Source: Chloroflexota bacterium
GTDB taxonomy: Bacteria; Chloroflexota; Anaerolineae; Anaerolineales; UBA4823
Assembly: GCA_012798185.1 (NCBI GenBank)
Contig: JAAZNS010000113.1
Location: 1-10,850, forward strand
DNA length: 10,850 nt
Direction: 5' to 3'
Shown: one piece after another, positions 1 to 6,748 of the stretch
How the letters are laid out: each line of letters begins with the position of its first letter
Numbering within the stretch: position 1 is the stretch's first letter
The notes under the pieces: model-generated
Database searches by the model: none
Told to the model about the DNA's origin: nothing
Seen by the model: the letters and a program-made list of their open reading frames with translations, nothing else
Position numbers and translations under genes: made by a program

Positions 1-783
1 AACAATATTAGAGTCGGAAACCGAACCCCATAAGCCATCTGAGCAAATTAATAAAAAGCGAGTTTGATTTATATGAAGATTTTGTACATCGGGTTCAAAT
101 GATTCTCCCTGACCTAAAGCGCGGTATAAAACGTTACGCTGAGGGTGATTCGCTGCTTCATCAGCTGTCAATTGACCTAGTTCCAATAATCGATTGACCA
201 AAGAATGGTCACGAGTGAGGCATTGAATCTCACCATTTTGTTTTATTGCATAAGCACGGCTATCTCCCACATGAGCAATGGTTATTTGATCTCCTATTAA
301 GAGTACGGAAGTCATCGTTGTTCCACTTCCGGGTGCCTGACGCGATATTGAGCGATGGGCTTCTAACATCCCTTCTCTCATTATCTCTTGAAGAGAATCT
401 TGAGGTTGAGATGGTTTTGAACTGAAAATTGGGGTGAACACTTTACGAATTACATAGCCTGACAATGATCGAATAGCGAGTTCGCTGGCGATCTCACCAT
501 GTTGATGTCCACCCATGCCATCGGCAATGATATATAATCCAAATTCTGATATTTCGTCACCGGAAGTGACAGATGTAGTCATAGAAAATAGGGCATCCTC
601 ATTATGATCCCTTTGTTTTCCTATTGATTGACTGTATCCCACCAGGAGTTGGTGACTTATGTTCGTAATGGGACTAGAAATATGTTCGTGTTCAATTGCA
701 TTGTTTGCAGATGAAACATAAGGTACGATTTGATCGGACTCTTTTCGATCGTTTCTAAATAGTGTTTTGAATATGCTTTTCAC
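1..783 (-). CDS. PP2C-family Ser/Thr protein phosphatase (3' end outside window)
   Basis: Hydrolyses phospho-Ser/Thr on proteins using two metal ions; it presumably reverses the work of the kinase encoded just upstream. I translated this frame by hand: 261 residues are visible, open to the window edge. After about 40 poorly conserved residues the PP2C domain begins. The motifs are RDHNEDA (58-64, metal Asp), ADGMGGH (87-93), GTT (154-156), HVGDSRAY (171-178) and CSDGLWG (247-253). The last conserved stretch, with the C-terminal metal-binding Asp-Asn, is missing because the window ends, so perhaps 35-50 residues are lost. The start is GTG: the upstream in-frame codons contain no ATG, GTG or TTG, and a GGAG lies 11 nt upstream (795-798), which is rather far. 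The kinase stop is 28 bp upstream on the same strand, so the two are probably one transcript. There is no membrane segment, so the protein is cytosolic. The family call is secure; the target proteins are unknown. Confidence 0.93.
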   Translation of the reverse strand, partial: MKSIFKTLFRNDRKESDQIVPYVSSANNAIEHEHISSPITNISHQLLVGYSQSIGKQRDHNEDALFSMTTSVTSGDEISEFGLYIIADGMGGHQHGEIASELAIRSLSGYVIRKVFTPIFSSKPSQPQDSLQEIMREGMLEAHRSISRQAPGSGTTMTSVLLIGDQITIAHVGDSRAYAIKQNGEIQCLTRDHSLVNRLLELGQLTADEAANHPQRNVLYRALGQGESFEPDVQNLHINQTRFLLICSDGLWGSVSDSNIV

Positions 784-811
784 GAAGTATTTTTCTCCAA
801 TGAACCAATTA

Positions 812-2689
812 TCAAGCTGGTATGGCGTATAAAGTATGATCGGTGGAGCCGATATAAATCATATTATTTCCCGCAACGGGTGTCCCAGTAATAGGGCCGT
901 TGGTGTGCATTTTCCAACGCAAATGACCATTTTGTGCATCGATGCAGTAAAGGTTTCCATCGACTGAACCGCAATAGATTGAATCGCGGAACAAGATTGG
1001 TGAGCCAGTCACCTGATGTTCAGTTTCAAAGCGCCACAATTCTTTGGATGTTTTAGTATCGATACAATAGATATTGCCATCGACGCAGCCAATAACGATT
1101 GTTTCTCCTGCTAAACAAGGGGTGGATATGGTGCCTTTTCCTAATTTAAATCGCCAGATTACCCAGCCAGTTTTTCCATCCAAAGCATATAGTGTGGCAT
1201 CTAGGGACCCGAAATAGATATTACCCTGGAAGTCAATCGGTGAGGAAGTGATCGATCTTTTTGCTTTAAAAGCCCATTTTACGGCGCCCCGAAAATCCAG
1301 ACAATAAAAATCGCCATTTTCGGTCCCCACGTATACAAAATCGTGTTCAACTAAAGGAGTCGAACGCACTGGTGAGCTGGCTTCATATTTCCAGGCAAGT
1401 CTTCCATTATAAGTATTTATTGCATGGATAAAACCATCATCAGAACCGATGAAAACATGGCCTTCGGCTATATAAGGGGAGGATCGAATGGGACCTTCGG
1501 CAAAATATGTCCAGTTTATCCTACCCGACCGTTGTGATATTACATGAAGGCGGTTATCTTCGGAGCCGAAATATATATTATCATCATAGATGAATGGTTT
1601 GCTAACGATGCCGCCATCAGTTGGATATTTCCAAACGAATTCACCCGTGGTGCCATTTATGGCGTACATATTGTGGTCATATGAACCGACATAGACGAAC
1701 CCTTTGTGAAACGACGGCGATCCACGGATTTCATCTTCACATTCAAAAGTCCAGGATGGTTTGGCAAATTCGTCCGATGGAAGAATTATCTCAGGTACTG
1801 CTGAAACGGAAGTTTTCGTTCCCTGACCAATTGCCATTAAAGCTTCTTTCATTGCCAATGCACTGGGGAAACGATCTTCAGGATTATATTGCAGTGCTTT
1901 AAGGATGATTGCCTCAAATGCGGGTGAAACCTCGGGGTTTAAAACGCGAATTGGGCGTTCTCCAAAAGAAAATGGTGGTTCAAGGCGCGGATCACGGCGG
2001 GTAATTAAATGATGAAGCGTAGCACCAAGTGCATAGATATCTGTTTGAGGGGAGGCTTCGCCGCGGTATTGTTCGGGTGGTGAATAGCCCTCTGTTCCAA
2101 TCATGGTGCCTTTCTGACCAGTTTGGAAAGGTTTGGCGATGCCGAAATCAATCAATACGATATGTCCGTGTTGATTGATCATGACATTGGACGGTTTCAT
2201 ATCGCGGAAGATGATAGGTTCGGGTTTATGGTTATGCAGAAAATTCAACACATCGCATAATTCGATAGCCCATTGGATCAATTGTTCTTCGGAAATCGGA
2301 CCTTCACTTAGCTTGGCTTCAAGGTCTTTCCCATTAATGAATTCCAAAATCAGGTAAGATCGATTATTGAAAGTAAAGTAATCGTATATACGCGGAATAG
2401 CAGAATGGTCGAGCGTAGCTAACAAATTCGCTTCACGCTCAAAGTTCCGAACGATCGTATTGCGGATCATCGGATCATTTGCCTGGTTGAACATTTCTTT
2501 TACCGCAACCCACTTAACTACGTTGGGAAAATGTAAATCCCGAGCGCGGTAAACTGCACCCATTCCGCCTACGCCTAAGACGCTGTGAATCAGATACCGA
2601 TTTGCCAGCGAAGTTTCAGGTCGTAATTGAGTGGTTAAACCCGATTTTTCAGGACCATCCAGTTCTTGAGTCTTACGCTGAGTATCCAG
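812..2689 (-). CDS. Soluble Ser/Thr kinase fused to an eight-repeat PQQ-type beta-propeller; probable CTG start
   Basis: Hanks-type protein kinase that phosphorylates Ser/Thr on unknown targets. With the CTG start the protein has 625 residues. The kinase domain (about 30-290) shows the glycine loop GVGGMGAV (39-46), VAVK Lys64, the alpha-C Glu in REANLL, the catalytic loop FRDMKPSN (161-168, Phe replacing the usual His), DFG (181-183) and GTEGYSPPEQ (198-207). A short linker without a membrane helix leads to the propeller. It has eight repeats, each opening with Trp (314, 353, 393, 433, 472, 512, 552, 592) spaced 39-40 residues and carrying VYxGSxDxxxYAI-type strands, as in PQQ/BamB-like propellers. 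Start: the first ATG (2563) would cut through the glycine loop, yet no ATG, GTG or TTG lies between it and the in-frame TGA at 2720-2722. CTG at 2687-2689 sits 6 nt after GAGGGA and 40 nt after a predicted transcription start. A frameshift or sequencing error is the alternative. The function is certain; the exact N-terminus is not. Confidence 0.9.
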   Translation of the reverse strand: MDTQRKTQELDGPEKSGLTTQLRPETSLANRYLIHSVLGVGGMGAVYRARDLHFPNVVKWVAVKEMFNQANDPMIRNTIVRNFEREANLLATLDHSAIPRIYDYFTFNNRSYLILEFINGKDLEAKLSEGPISEEQLIQWAIELCDVLNFLHNHKPEPIIFRDMKPSNVMINQHGHIVLIDFGIAKPFQTGQKGTMIGTEGYSPPEQYRGEASPQTDIYALGATLHHLITRRDPRLEPPFSFGERPIRVLNPEVSPAFEAIILKALQYNPEDRFPSALAMKEALMAIGQGTKTSVSAVPEIILPSDEFAKPSWTFECEDEIRGSPSFHKGFVYVGSYDHNMYAINGTTGEFVWKYPTDGGIVSKPFIYDDNIYFGSEDNRLHVISQRSGRINWTYFAEGPIRSSPYIAEGHVFIGSDDGFIHAINTYNGRLAWKYEASSPVRSTPLVEHDFVYVGTENGDFYCLDFRGAVKWAFKAKRSITSSPIDFQGNIYFGSLDATLYALDGKTGWVIWRFKLGKGTISTPCLAGETIVIGCVDGNIYCIDTKTSKELWRFETEHQVTGSPILFRDSIYCGSVDGNLYCIDAQNGHLRWKMHTNGPITGTPVAGNNMIYIGSTDHTLYAIPA

Positions 2690-2695
2690 AGCAGT

Positions 2696-2701
2696 TCCCT
2701 C
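2696..2701 (-). promoter_or_regulatory. Ribosome binding site supporting the CTG start of the kinase
   Basis: On the minus strand GAGGGA precedes CTG (2687-2689) by 6 nt, near-ideal Shine-Dalgarno spacing. It is the only good ribosome binding site between the predicted promoter and the glycine-rich loop. The same site overlaps the end of an ATG at 2701-2703 in another frame, but that frame encodes only about 22 residues before a TAA. Confidence 0.45.
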
Positions 2702-2735
2702 ATCTACATAATAGAGATATCAACCAATATTCTAC

Positions 2736-2764
2736 ATTATATTCATCATTTTATCGGATTGCAA
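2736..2764 (-). promoter_or_regulatory. Sigma70-type promoter of the kinase-phosphatase operon
   Basis: Read on the minus strand, the -35 is TTGCAA (2759-2764, 4 of 6 matches to TTGACA). It is followed by exactly 17 bp and a consensus -10 TATAAT (2736-2741). Transcription would start near 2729, giving a leader of about 40 nt before the CTG. The region is AT-rich, so chance matches are easy, but box quality, spacing and position all agree. Confidence 0.5.
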
Positions 2765-2817
2765 TTTTGTTACTTATGCTGTGGGTAATTTCTACTATCA
2801 ATTTTGTAATCCAATTG

Positions 2818-2823
2818 TATAAT
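2818..2823 (+). promoter_or_regulatory. -10 box of purB, implying a nearly leaderless mRNA
   Basis: A consensus TATAAT ends 9 nt before the purB ATG. Transcription starting about 7 nt downstream would begin near 2830, leaving roughly 3 nt of leader. No Shine-Dalgarno-like sequence lies in the 12 nt before the ATG, which fits leaderless or near-leaderless translation. No convincing -35 is visible at 16-18 bp; the preceding TTG is not in the extended -10 spacing. Confidence 0.4.
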
Positions 2824-2832
2824 ATATTTCTT

Positions 2833-4233
2833 ATGGATAATACTTATGAAAATTATATTTCGCCGTTCTCTTGGCGGTATGGCAGCTTGGAAATGCGCCA
2901 AATATGGAGTGAGGCTCATAAACGCCGTCTTTGGCGGTCTTTATGGGTAAACCTGGCTGAAATCCAAGTGGAATTTGGGCTTGTTTCTCCCGAGCAGGTT
3001 GCGGATCTAAAAGAGCACCAAAACCAGGTGGATATTCGCCGATCTTTGGAAATCGAAGCTGAGATCAAACATGATTTGATGGCAGAATTAAAAACTTTTG
3101 CAGAACAATGTCCGATTGGCGGAGGGATACTCCACATGGGGGCAACATCCATGGACATTGAGGATAATGCTGATCCGCTGCGCATGCGCCAATCGCTAGA
3201 TTTATTGATCGAAACATTGCGTAAGTTATTGATCATTTTTTACGAAAAGATCGAGCGTTGGGCTGATACCCCTATCATTGGTTTTACACATCTCCAGCCA
3301 GCTGAACCTTCCACCCTGGGTTATCGGTTTGCTCTTTACGCGCAGGATTTACTGCACGATTGGGAAAATTTACGCAGAGATAGGGCGCATCTTAAGGGTA
3401 AAGGATTTAAAGGGGCTGTTGGTACGGCATCGTCGTATACCGAATTAGTGGGTATCGATCGAGTGCAAGAATTCGAAACCAGGCTTTCTTCGCTTATTGG
3501 TTTACCATTTTACCCAATCACTTCACAAACTTATCCACGGAAACAAGATTACCAGATTGCTTCCGACCTTGCCGGTTTAGGGGGATCGCTATACAAAGTT
3601 GCCTTTGATTTGCGTATTTTACAATCGCCTCCCATTGCAGAATTATCCGAGCCTTTTGGAAGTAAACAAGTAGGCTCATCTGCAATGCCGTTTAAACGGA
3701 ATCCGATACAAGCGGAAAAAATATGTTCACTAGCCCGAATGCTGGCGCAGATGCCCGATATAACCTGGAACAACGCTGCCCATTCATTATTGGAAAGGAC
3801 ATTGGACGATTCTGCCAACCGGAGATCGGTGATTTCCGAGATGTTCTTGATTAGTGATGAAATCTTGAATACGATGATAAAAATAATTTCGGGGTTGGTG
3901 ATCAACGAGAAAAGTATAAAAAAGAATTTTGAAATCTATGGTGCGTTTTCAGCAACAGAGCGACTGCTTATGGCATTAAGCAAGTCGGGTGCCGATCGGC
4001 AGCAAATGCACGAAACCCTAAGAGAACATGCCTTAAAGGCATGGGGCGAAGTACAAAAAGGCGAACGGAATCCAATCCTGGAAAATATTCTCCAGGATAA
4101 GCAAATCCGGAAATATTTATCCGAACAAGAGATATTGCGATTAATGGATGCAAGCCACTATATCGGTGATGCAGCGATGAGGGCGAAGTCTTTCGCAGCT
4201 ACGATTAAAACTGCTGTTGAACAGCCTTTATAG
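2833..4233 (+). CDS. purB: Adenylosuccinate lyase
   Basis: Cytosolic fumarase/aspartase-superfamily enzyme. It removes fumarate from SAICAR to give AICAR, and from adenylosuccinate to give AMP, so it serves two steps of purine synthesis. The 466 residues match the usual length. The N-terminus has the family's SPFSWRYGS (10-18). HMGATSMDIEDNA (101-113) carries one active-site His region, and FTHLQPAEPSTLGYR (151-165) holds the presumed second catalytic His153. The superfamily signature GSSAMPFKRNP (281-291) supplies the flexible-loop catalytic Ser and the Lys/Asn substrate contacts. The frame is open 77 codons further upstream, but that part lies over the divergent kinase 5' end and has no lyase similarity. 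The ATG at 2833 gives the normal family N-terminus. No Shine-Dalgarno is seen. Its 3' end overlaps the convergent downstream gene by 6 bp. No other purine gene is nearby. The call is secure. Confidence 0.96.
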   Translation: MDNTYENYISPFSWRYGSLEMRQIWSEAHKRRLWRSLWVNLAEIQVEFGLVSPEQVADLKEHQNQVDIRRSLEIEAEIKHDLMAELKTFAEQCPIGGGILHMGATSMDIEDNADPLRMRQSLDLLIETLRKLLIIFYEKIERWADTPIIGFTHLQPAEPSTLGYRFALYAQDLLHDWENLRRDRAHLKGKGFKGAVGTASSYTELVGIDRVQEFETRLSSLIGLPFYPITSQTYPRKQDYQIASDLAGLGGSLYKVAFDLRILQSPPIAELSEPFGSKQVGSSAMPFKRNPIQAEKICSLARMLAQMPDITWNNAAHSLLERTLDDSANRRSVISEMFLISDEILNTMIKIISGLVINEKSIKKNFEIYGAFSATERLLMALSKSGADRQQMHETLREHALKAWGEVQKGERNPILENILQDKQIRKYLSEQEILRLMDASHYIGDAAMRAKSFAATIKTAVEQPL

Positions 4234-4668
4234 TTTGCCAAACAACTTTACAATAAAACGTTGAAACCCATGAATTGATCGAACTGGGGGAGCATACATG
4301 ATAATACATTTACCATAGACTAAATTCAACCCAAGTTCTTTTCCTTTAGCAATCAATTGGGGCGATTCTGCATTTTGTTGAAGCCAGACATTTTTTATCC
4401 CAATATCAGAAACTTGCTGTAATAGATCCTGCCCCTTTTGGGGAGGAACGCTGATAAAAACCCCATCGATTTTCCCCTGTAGTAAAGCCAAGTTTGAGAA
4501 ACATGATTTACCATCGATGGTTTGGGCTTCGGGATGGACTAAGTAAACCTGATAACCGCGCTCGGTTAATTCTTTTGCGGCGATATTTCCGAATTTGTTT
4601 CCTGTACGAGAAGCCCCGATGACTGCGATGCGTTTACTTTTAATAAAATCCTGAATAGGGAGCTGCAT
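4228..4668 (-). CDS. CoA-binding (Rossmann-fold) domain protein, YccU-like
   Basis: A small single-domain protein of 146 residues, the usual length for stand-alone CoA_binding_2 proteins. This fold is related to the CoA-binding domain of succinyl-CoA synthetase. The nucleotide-binding turn is AVIGASR (15-21), followed by the family's VYLVHPE (41-47), a GVFISVPP strand (69-76), VWLQQNAES (94-102) and the C-terminal GKCIIMY (119-125). The family is thought to bind CoA or a related nucleotide, and its cellular role is unresolved. The ATG start is supported by AAGGA 7 nt upstream. The gene is convergent with purB, its stop codon abutting the purB stop inside a 6-bp overlap; this is probably packing, not shared function. 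There is no signal peptide or membrane segment. A reductase or synthetase subunit is unlikely, because no second domain is present. Confidence 0.88.
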   Translation of the reverse strand: MQLPIQDFIKSKRIAVIGASRTGNKFGNIAAKELTERGYQVYLVHPEAQTIDGKSCFSNLALLQGKIDGVFISVPPQKGQDLLQQVSDIGIKNVWLQQNAESPQLIAKGKELGLNLVYGKCIIMYAPPVRSIHGFQRFIVKLFGKL

Positions 4669-4724
4669 TAGATATTCCTTATCGATAAATGAATTGAAGA
4701 GAGAAAAACCGAATAACCTTAAAG

Positions 4725-4730
4725 ATTATA
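4725..4730 (-). promoter_or_regulatory. Possible -10 box of the CoA-binding gene
   Basis: On the minus strand TATAAT lies 57 bp upstream of the ATG at 4668. The only TTGACA-like box, TTGATA (4752-4757), would need a 21-bp spacer, which is too long for a standard sigma70 promoter. In such AT-rich DNA this is only a candidate. Confidence 0.25.
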
Positions 4731-4776
4731 TTTCATTTATGAAGATACGCCTATCAATCCTTTATTTGATTGTCGG

Positions 4777-4801
4777 TTGATAATAGATTCTACATTATCA
4801 A
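4777..4801. repeat. TTGATAAT inverted repeat, candidate operator
   Basis: The arms TTGATAAT (4777-4784) and ATTATCAA (4794-4801) are perfect reverse complements around a 9-nt spacer. A further copy of TTGATAAT in the first arm's orientation lies at 4820-4827, 43 bp from the first arm and so about four helical turns away. The position in the Lrp upstream region suggests regulator binding sites. A T-run follows the second arm, but the stem is too AT-rich to be a convincing terminator. The repeat is seen directly; the function is inferred. Confidence 0.4.
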
Positions 4802-4899
4802 TAATTTTTTAGTATCCGTTTGATAATTACACAAAAACTAACCGCGTAATATTAATCTTATTAAGAGTAATGTCAATAATAATAAATAATATTATGAGA

Positions 4900-4905
4900 T
4901 ATAAT
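4900..4905 (+). promoter_or_regulatory. Possible -10 box of the Lrp-LysE operon
   Basis: A consensus TATAAT lies 67 bp upstream of the Lrp ATG. No good -35 stands 17 bp away; the hexamer there is TAATAA. Other AT-rich hexamers nearby could serve equally well, so the assignment is weak. Confidence 0.25.
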
Positions 4906-4972
4906 GGTAATACATTAACATATAAAGTAAAAATTGTATATTGCTTAAATAGATTAATACGGAGAACTAAAA

Positions 4973-5413
4973 ATGGATGCCGTTGATTTTGAAATTCTTG
5001 AAGTTCTAAAAATTAATGGAAGAGCTACAGTTTCCGAGATAAGTAAAAGGGTAAATCTCTCTCTTCCTGCAGTGGCAGAGAGAATAAAAAAAATGGAAGA
5101 TTCTGGGTTAATTGAACAATATACGGTTCGGATTAATCGGGAAAAGCTCAATCAAAAACTGCTGGCGTTTGTATTGGTTAATATTGAGAAAGCAGAATAT
5201 ATCCAAGGTTTTCGAGAGGCAATCATCCAATTTAATTCGGTTTTGGAATGCCATCATGTTGCTGGAGAATATGATTATTTATTGAAAGTATTGGTTGAAA
5301 GCCCCAATGCACTGGAAGAATTTTTAACCAATGGTTTAAAGAAGATCAAGGGAGTGGTTAAATCCAATACGATTATTTCATTACTAACCATCAAAGAAAT
5401 TATTAACAAATAG
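4973..5413 (+). CDS. Lrp/AsnC-family transcriptional regulator
   Basis: DNA-binding regulator that usually responds to an amino acid and assembles as dimers to octamers. The 146 residues are typical. The N-terminal winged helix-turn-helix (about 3-50) includes the recognition region LSLPAVAERIKKMEDSG (29-45). The C-terminal RAM ligand-binding domain (about 65-140) includes the conserved VAGEYDYLLKV (97-107). The start is an ATG with GGAG (4961-4964) 8 nt upstream. The next gene, a LysE-type exporter, begins 16 bp after the stop, the common arrangement in which an Lrp-like protein controls an amino acid exporter. The upstream AT-rich region with TTGATAAT repeats is the natural place for binding and autoregulation. 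The effector amino acid cannot be read from the sequence. Confidence 0.93.
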   Translation: MDAVDFEILEVLKINGRATVSEISKRVNLSLPAVAERIKKMEDSGLIEQYTVRINREKLNQKLLAFVLVNIEKAEYIQGFREAIIQFNSVLECHHVAGEYDYLLKVLVESPNALEEFLTNGLKKIKGVVKSNTIISLLTIKEIINK

Positions 5414-5429
5414 AGGGAGATTTATTCAA

Positions 5430-6047
5430 ATGATATTCAAAGGTTTCCAATTTGGTATGCTGCTTCAATTTGCCATTGGTCCAGTATGTATTTTCATATT
5501 CCAGGCTGCTTCTTCACGCGGTTTTTTAATTACAGAATCTGGCGTATTTGGTGTGGCACTTATTGATGCGCTTTATATTCTGGCTTCGATTATCGGCATT
5601 GGCGGATTGATCGAAAAAAATGATACAGTCAAAATAGGTTTAAAGGTTTTTGGAGCTTTTGTATTAATCCTATTTGGATTGAGTAATATTTTAAACATTA
5701 TCGGCATTAACTTTTTGCCCAGTTTACACTTACAAAGCGTCCATAATACGACGGGTATGTTCAGCCGAGCTGCTTTATTAACGCTTTCTAATCCATTAAC
5801 GATTGTATTTTGGGCAGGCGCATTTTCATCTAAAATAGCGCAGGAAAGTTATCGCCAAAAAGACTTATTTTTATTTGGATTCGGCGCTGTGATGGCAACT
5901 CTTTTCTTTTTATCTCTTGTTTCTTTTGCGGGAAGTATCACTAAAATCTTTTTACCATTGCAGTTCATCGAATTCTTGAATGGAGTAGTTGGGATCGCAC
6001 TGATTTATTTTGGGATTAGGACCGCCACTAAAAAGGGGGTGAGTTAA
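5430..6047 (+). CDS. LysE-family amino acid exporter
   Basis: Inner-membrane exporter of the LysE/RhtB superfamily, which moves amino acids or small derivatives out of the cell by proton-driven exchange. It has 205 residues, the family size, with about six hydrophobic segments (roughly 5-27, 39-60, 68-92, 111-133, 147-171, 181-199). Family marks are the Gly17-Pro18 pair at the end of the first half-helix, the Asp46 in GVALIDALY, and NPLTIVFWAG (121-130). The gene has a strong Shine-Dalgarno (GAGGGAG) and lies 16 bp after the Lrp gene with no terminator between, so the two are probably one transcript induced by the exported amino acid. The substrate is not predictable; basic amino acids are only one possibility. 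The stop TAA is followed at once by an in-frame TAG. Confidence 0.9.
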   Translation: MIFKGFQFGMLLQFAIGPVCIFIFQAASSRGFLITESGVFGVALIDALYILASIIGIGGLIEKNDTVKIGLKVFGAFVLILFGLSNILNIIGINFLPSLHLQSVHNTTGMFSRAALLTLSNPLTIVFWAGAFSSKIAQESYRQKDLFLFGFGAVMATLFFLSLVSFAGSITKIFLPLQFIEFLNGVVGIALIYFGIRTATKKGVS

Positions 6048-6158
6048 TAGGGTTTTGTTTGAATCTCCTAGTGGATTGGTTTTTGCTCTGCTCGGATAAA
6101 TTCGGTACAAAAATAATGTCGTACATAAAAATTATCGGGGACAAAGGTTCTTATTATG

Positions 6159-6187
6159 TTGACAGTATTATAATAATGTGATATTCT
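6159..6187 (+). promoter_or_regulatory. Promoter of the PadR/GyrI-like/BtrH-like operon
   Basis: A perfect consensus -35 TTGACA (6159-6164), a 17-bp spacer and -10 TATTCT (6182-6187, 4 of 6 matches) predict transcription from about 6194. A second TATAAT (6198-6203) lies downstream but has no good -35. The -10 falls inside a perfect palindrome, so repressor binding would block RNA polymerase directly. Confidence 0.6.
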
Positions 6188-6200
6188 AATACTAGAATAT
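6181..6200. promoter_or_regulatory. Perfect 20-bp palindrome over the -10: probable PadR operator
   Basis: The arms ATATTCTA (6181-6188) and TAGAATAT (6193-6200) are exact reverse complements around ATAC. The palindrome covers the -10 hexamer and predicted start site of the operon whose first gene encodes a PadR regulator, the classic place for an autorepressor. An additional 7-bp inverted pair, AGTATTA (6164-6170) and TAATACT (6187-6193), interleaves with it and could form a second or wider site. The palindrome is seen directly; binding by this PadR is inferred. Confidence 0.55.
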
Positions 6201-6217
6201 AATTTCGAGGGAAAAAA

Positions 6218-6748
6218 TTGACTAACGCAGAACTAGCAATTCTCTCTCTGGTTTGCGAATCCCCGCATTATGGTTACGAAATCGAGCAAATCATTGAACA
6301 GCGCGGGATGCGCGATTGGACTGAAATTGGATTCTCTTCCATCTATTACCTTTTGAAAAAGCTCGAAGCAAAAGGTTTTATTACCAGCCGCTTAGAAGAA
6401 AAATCTGGTCCTGGACCAGCGCGTAAGATATATGCTATCACCCCTGAGGGAAAAAATAACTGGCGGGAAGCAATTCTAACTGCGTTATCGCAGCCTCAGC
6501 AGCTGTATCCGCTTATTCAAATCGGTATGGCTGGAATTCCCGGTTTATCTAAAGAAGAAACGAAGCAGGCGCTAATTAATTACTGCCAAAATTTAAAACA
6601 ACGGGAACAATACGTGCGTTCCAGGATGGAATCTCAAATGCCTCTTCCTTATCATGTCGAATGGATGTTTAGACACAGCCTTACTATGATTAAATCAGAA
6701 ATTAAATTTATTCATCAAATGATCGATGAATTGGAGAACCTGGCATGA
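6218..6748 (+). CDS. PadR-family transcriptional regulator (TTG start)
   Basis: A winged-helix repressor of 176 residues, whose family usually releases DNA when a small compound binds. The N-terminal PadR domain (1-80) begins TNAELAILSLV and has the family's HYGYEIEQIIE (17-27), the recognition helix region FSSIYYLLKKLEAKGFI (39-55) and a wing around 60-73. The C-terminal half (about 85-175) is helical, as in the dimerisation domain of longer PadR/AphA-like proteins. The start is TTG at 6218, with CGAGGG 6 nt upstream, and it gives the normal family N-terminus. It is the first gene of a three-gene unit: its stop overlaps the next ATG in an ATGA. It very likely represses its own operon through the palindrome at 6181-6200. 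The ligand is unknown but may be the compound handled by the two downstream proteins. Confidence 0.93.
   Translation: MTNAELAILSLVCESPHYGYEIEQIIEQRGMRDWTEIGFSSIYYLLKKLEAKGFITSRLEEKSGPGPARKIYAITPEGKNNWREAILTALSQPQQLYPLIQIGMAGIPGLSKEETKQALINYCQNLKQREQYVRSRMESQMPLPYHVEWMFRHSLTMIKSEIKFIHQMIDELENLA

Larger units (their letters stand above)
4669..4972. other. AT-rich divergent non-coding region (304 bp)
   Basis: It separates the CoA-binding gene (leftward) from the Lrp gene (rightward). It is much richer in A+T than the flanking genes, and I find no convincing coding frame or RNA gene. It contains a 10-bp palindrome TTATCGATAA (4679-4688), a TTGATAAT inverted repeat (4777-4801), a third TTGATAAT (4820-4827) and TATAAT boxes for both directions. 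AsnC/Lrp regulators often bind AT-rich DNA next to their own gene, so this is the likely control region for Lrp/LysE. Confidence 0.7.

Noticed and set aside
2635..2703. An ATG at 2701-2703 (minus strand) as the kinase start
   Set aside because: It is in a different frame and meets a TAA after about 22 codons. It would serve only if a frameshift or sequencing error were present; the encoded residues do not resemble a kinase N-terminus.
2602..2832. A 77-codon open N-terminal extension of purB with a hydrophobic, membrane-like stretch
   Set aside because: It lies over the divergent kinase 5' region and both promoters, and the lyase family N-terminus begins exactly at the ATG at 2833. The hydrophobic run is a by-product of AT-rich DNA read in this frame.
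3549..3905. Long minus-strand open frame inside purB
   Set aside because: It is an antisense shadow of the conserved lyase catalytic region, with no recognisable domain and no ribosome binding site that I could see.
6062..6084. Possible terminator after the LysE gene (AATCTCC / GGATT followed by T's)
   Set aside because: The stem has only about five pairs and needs a two-base bulge. It is too weak to call.
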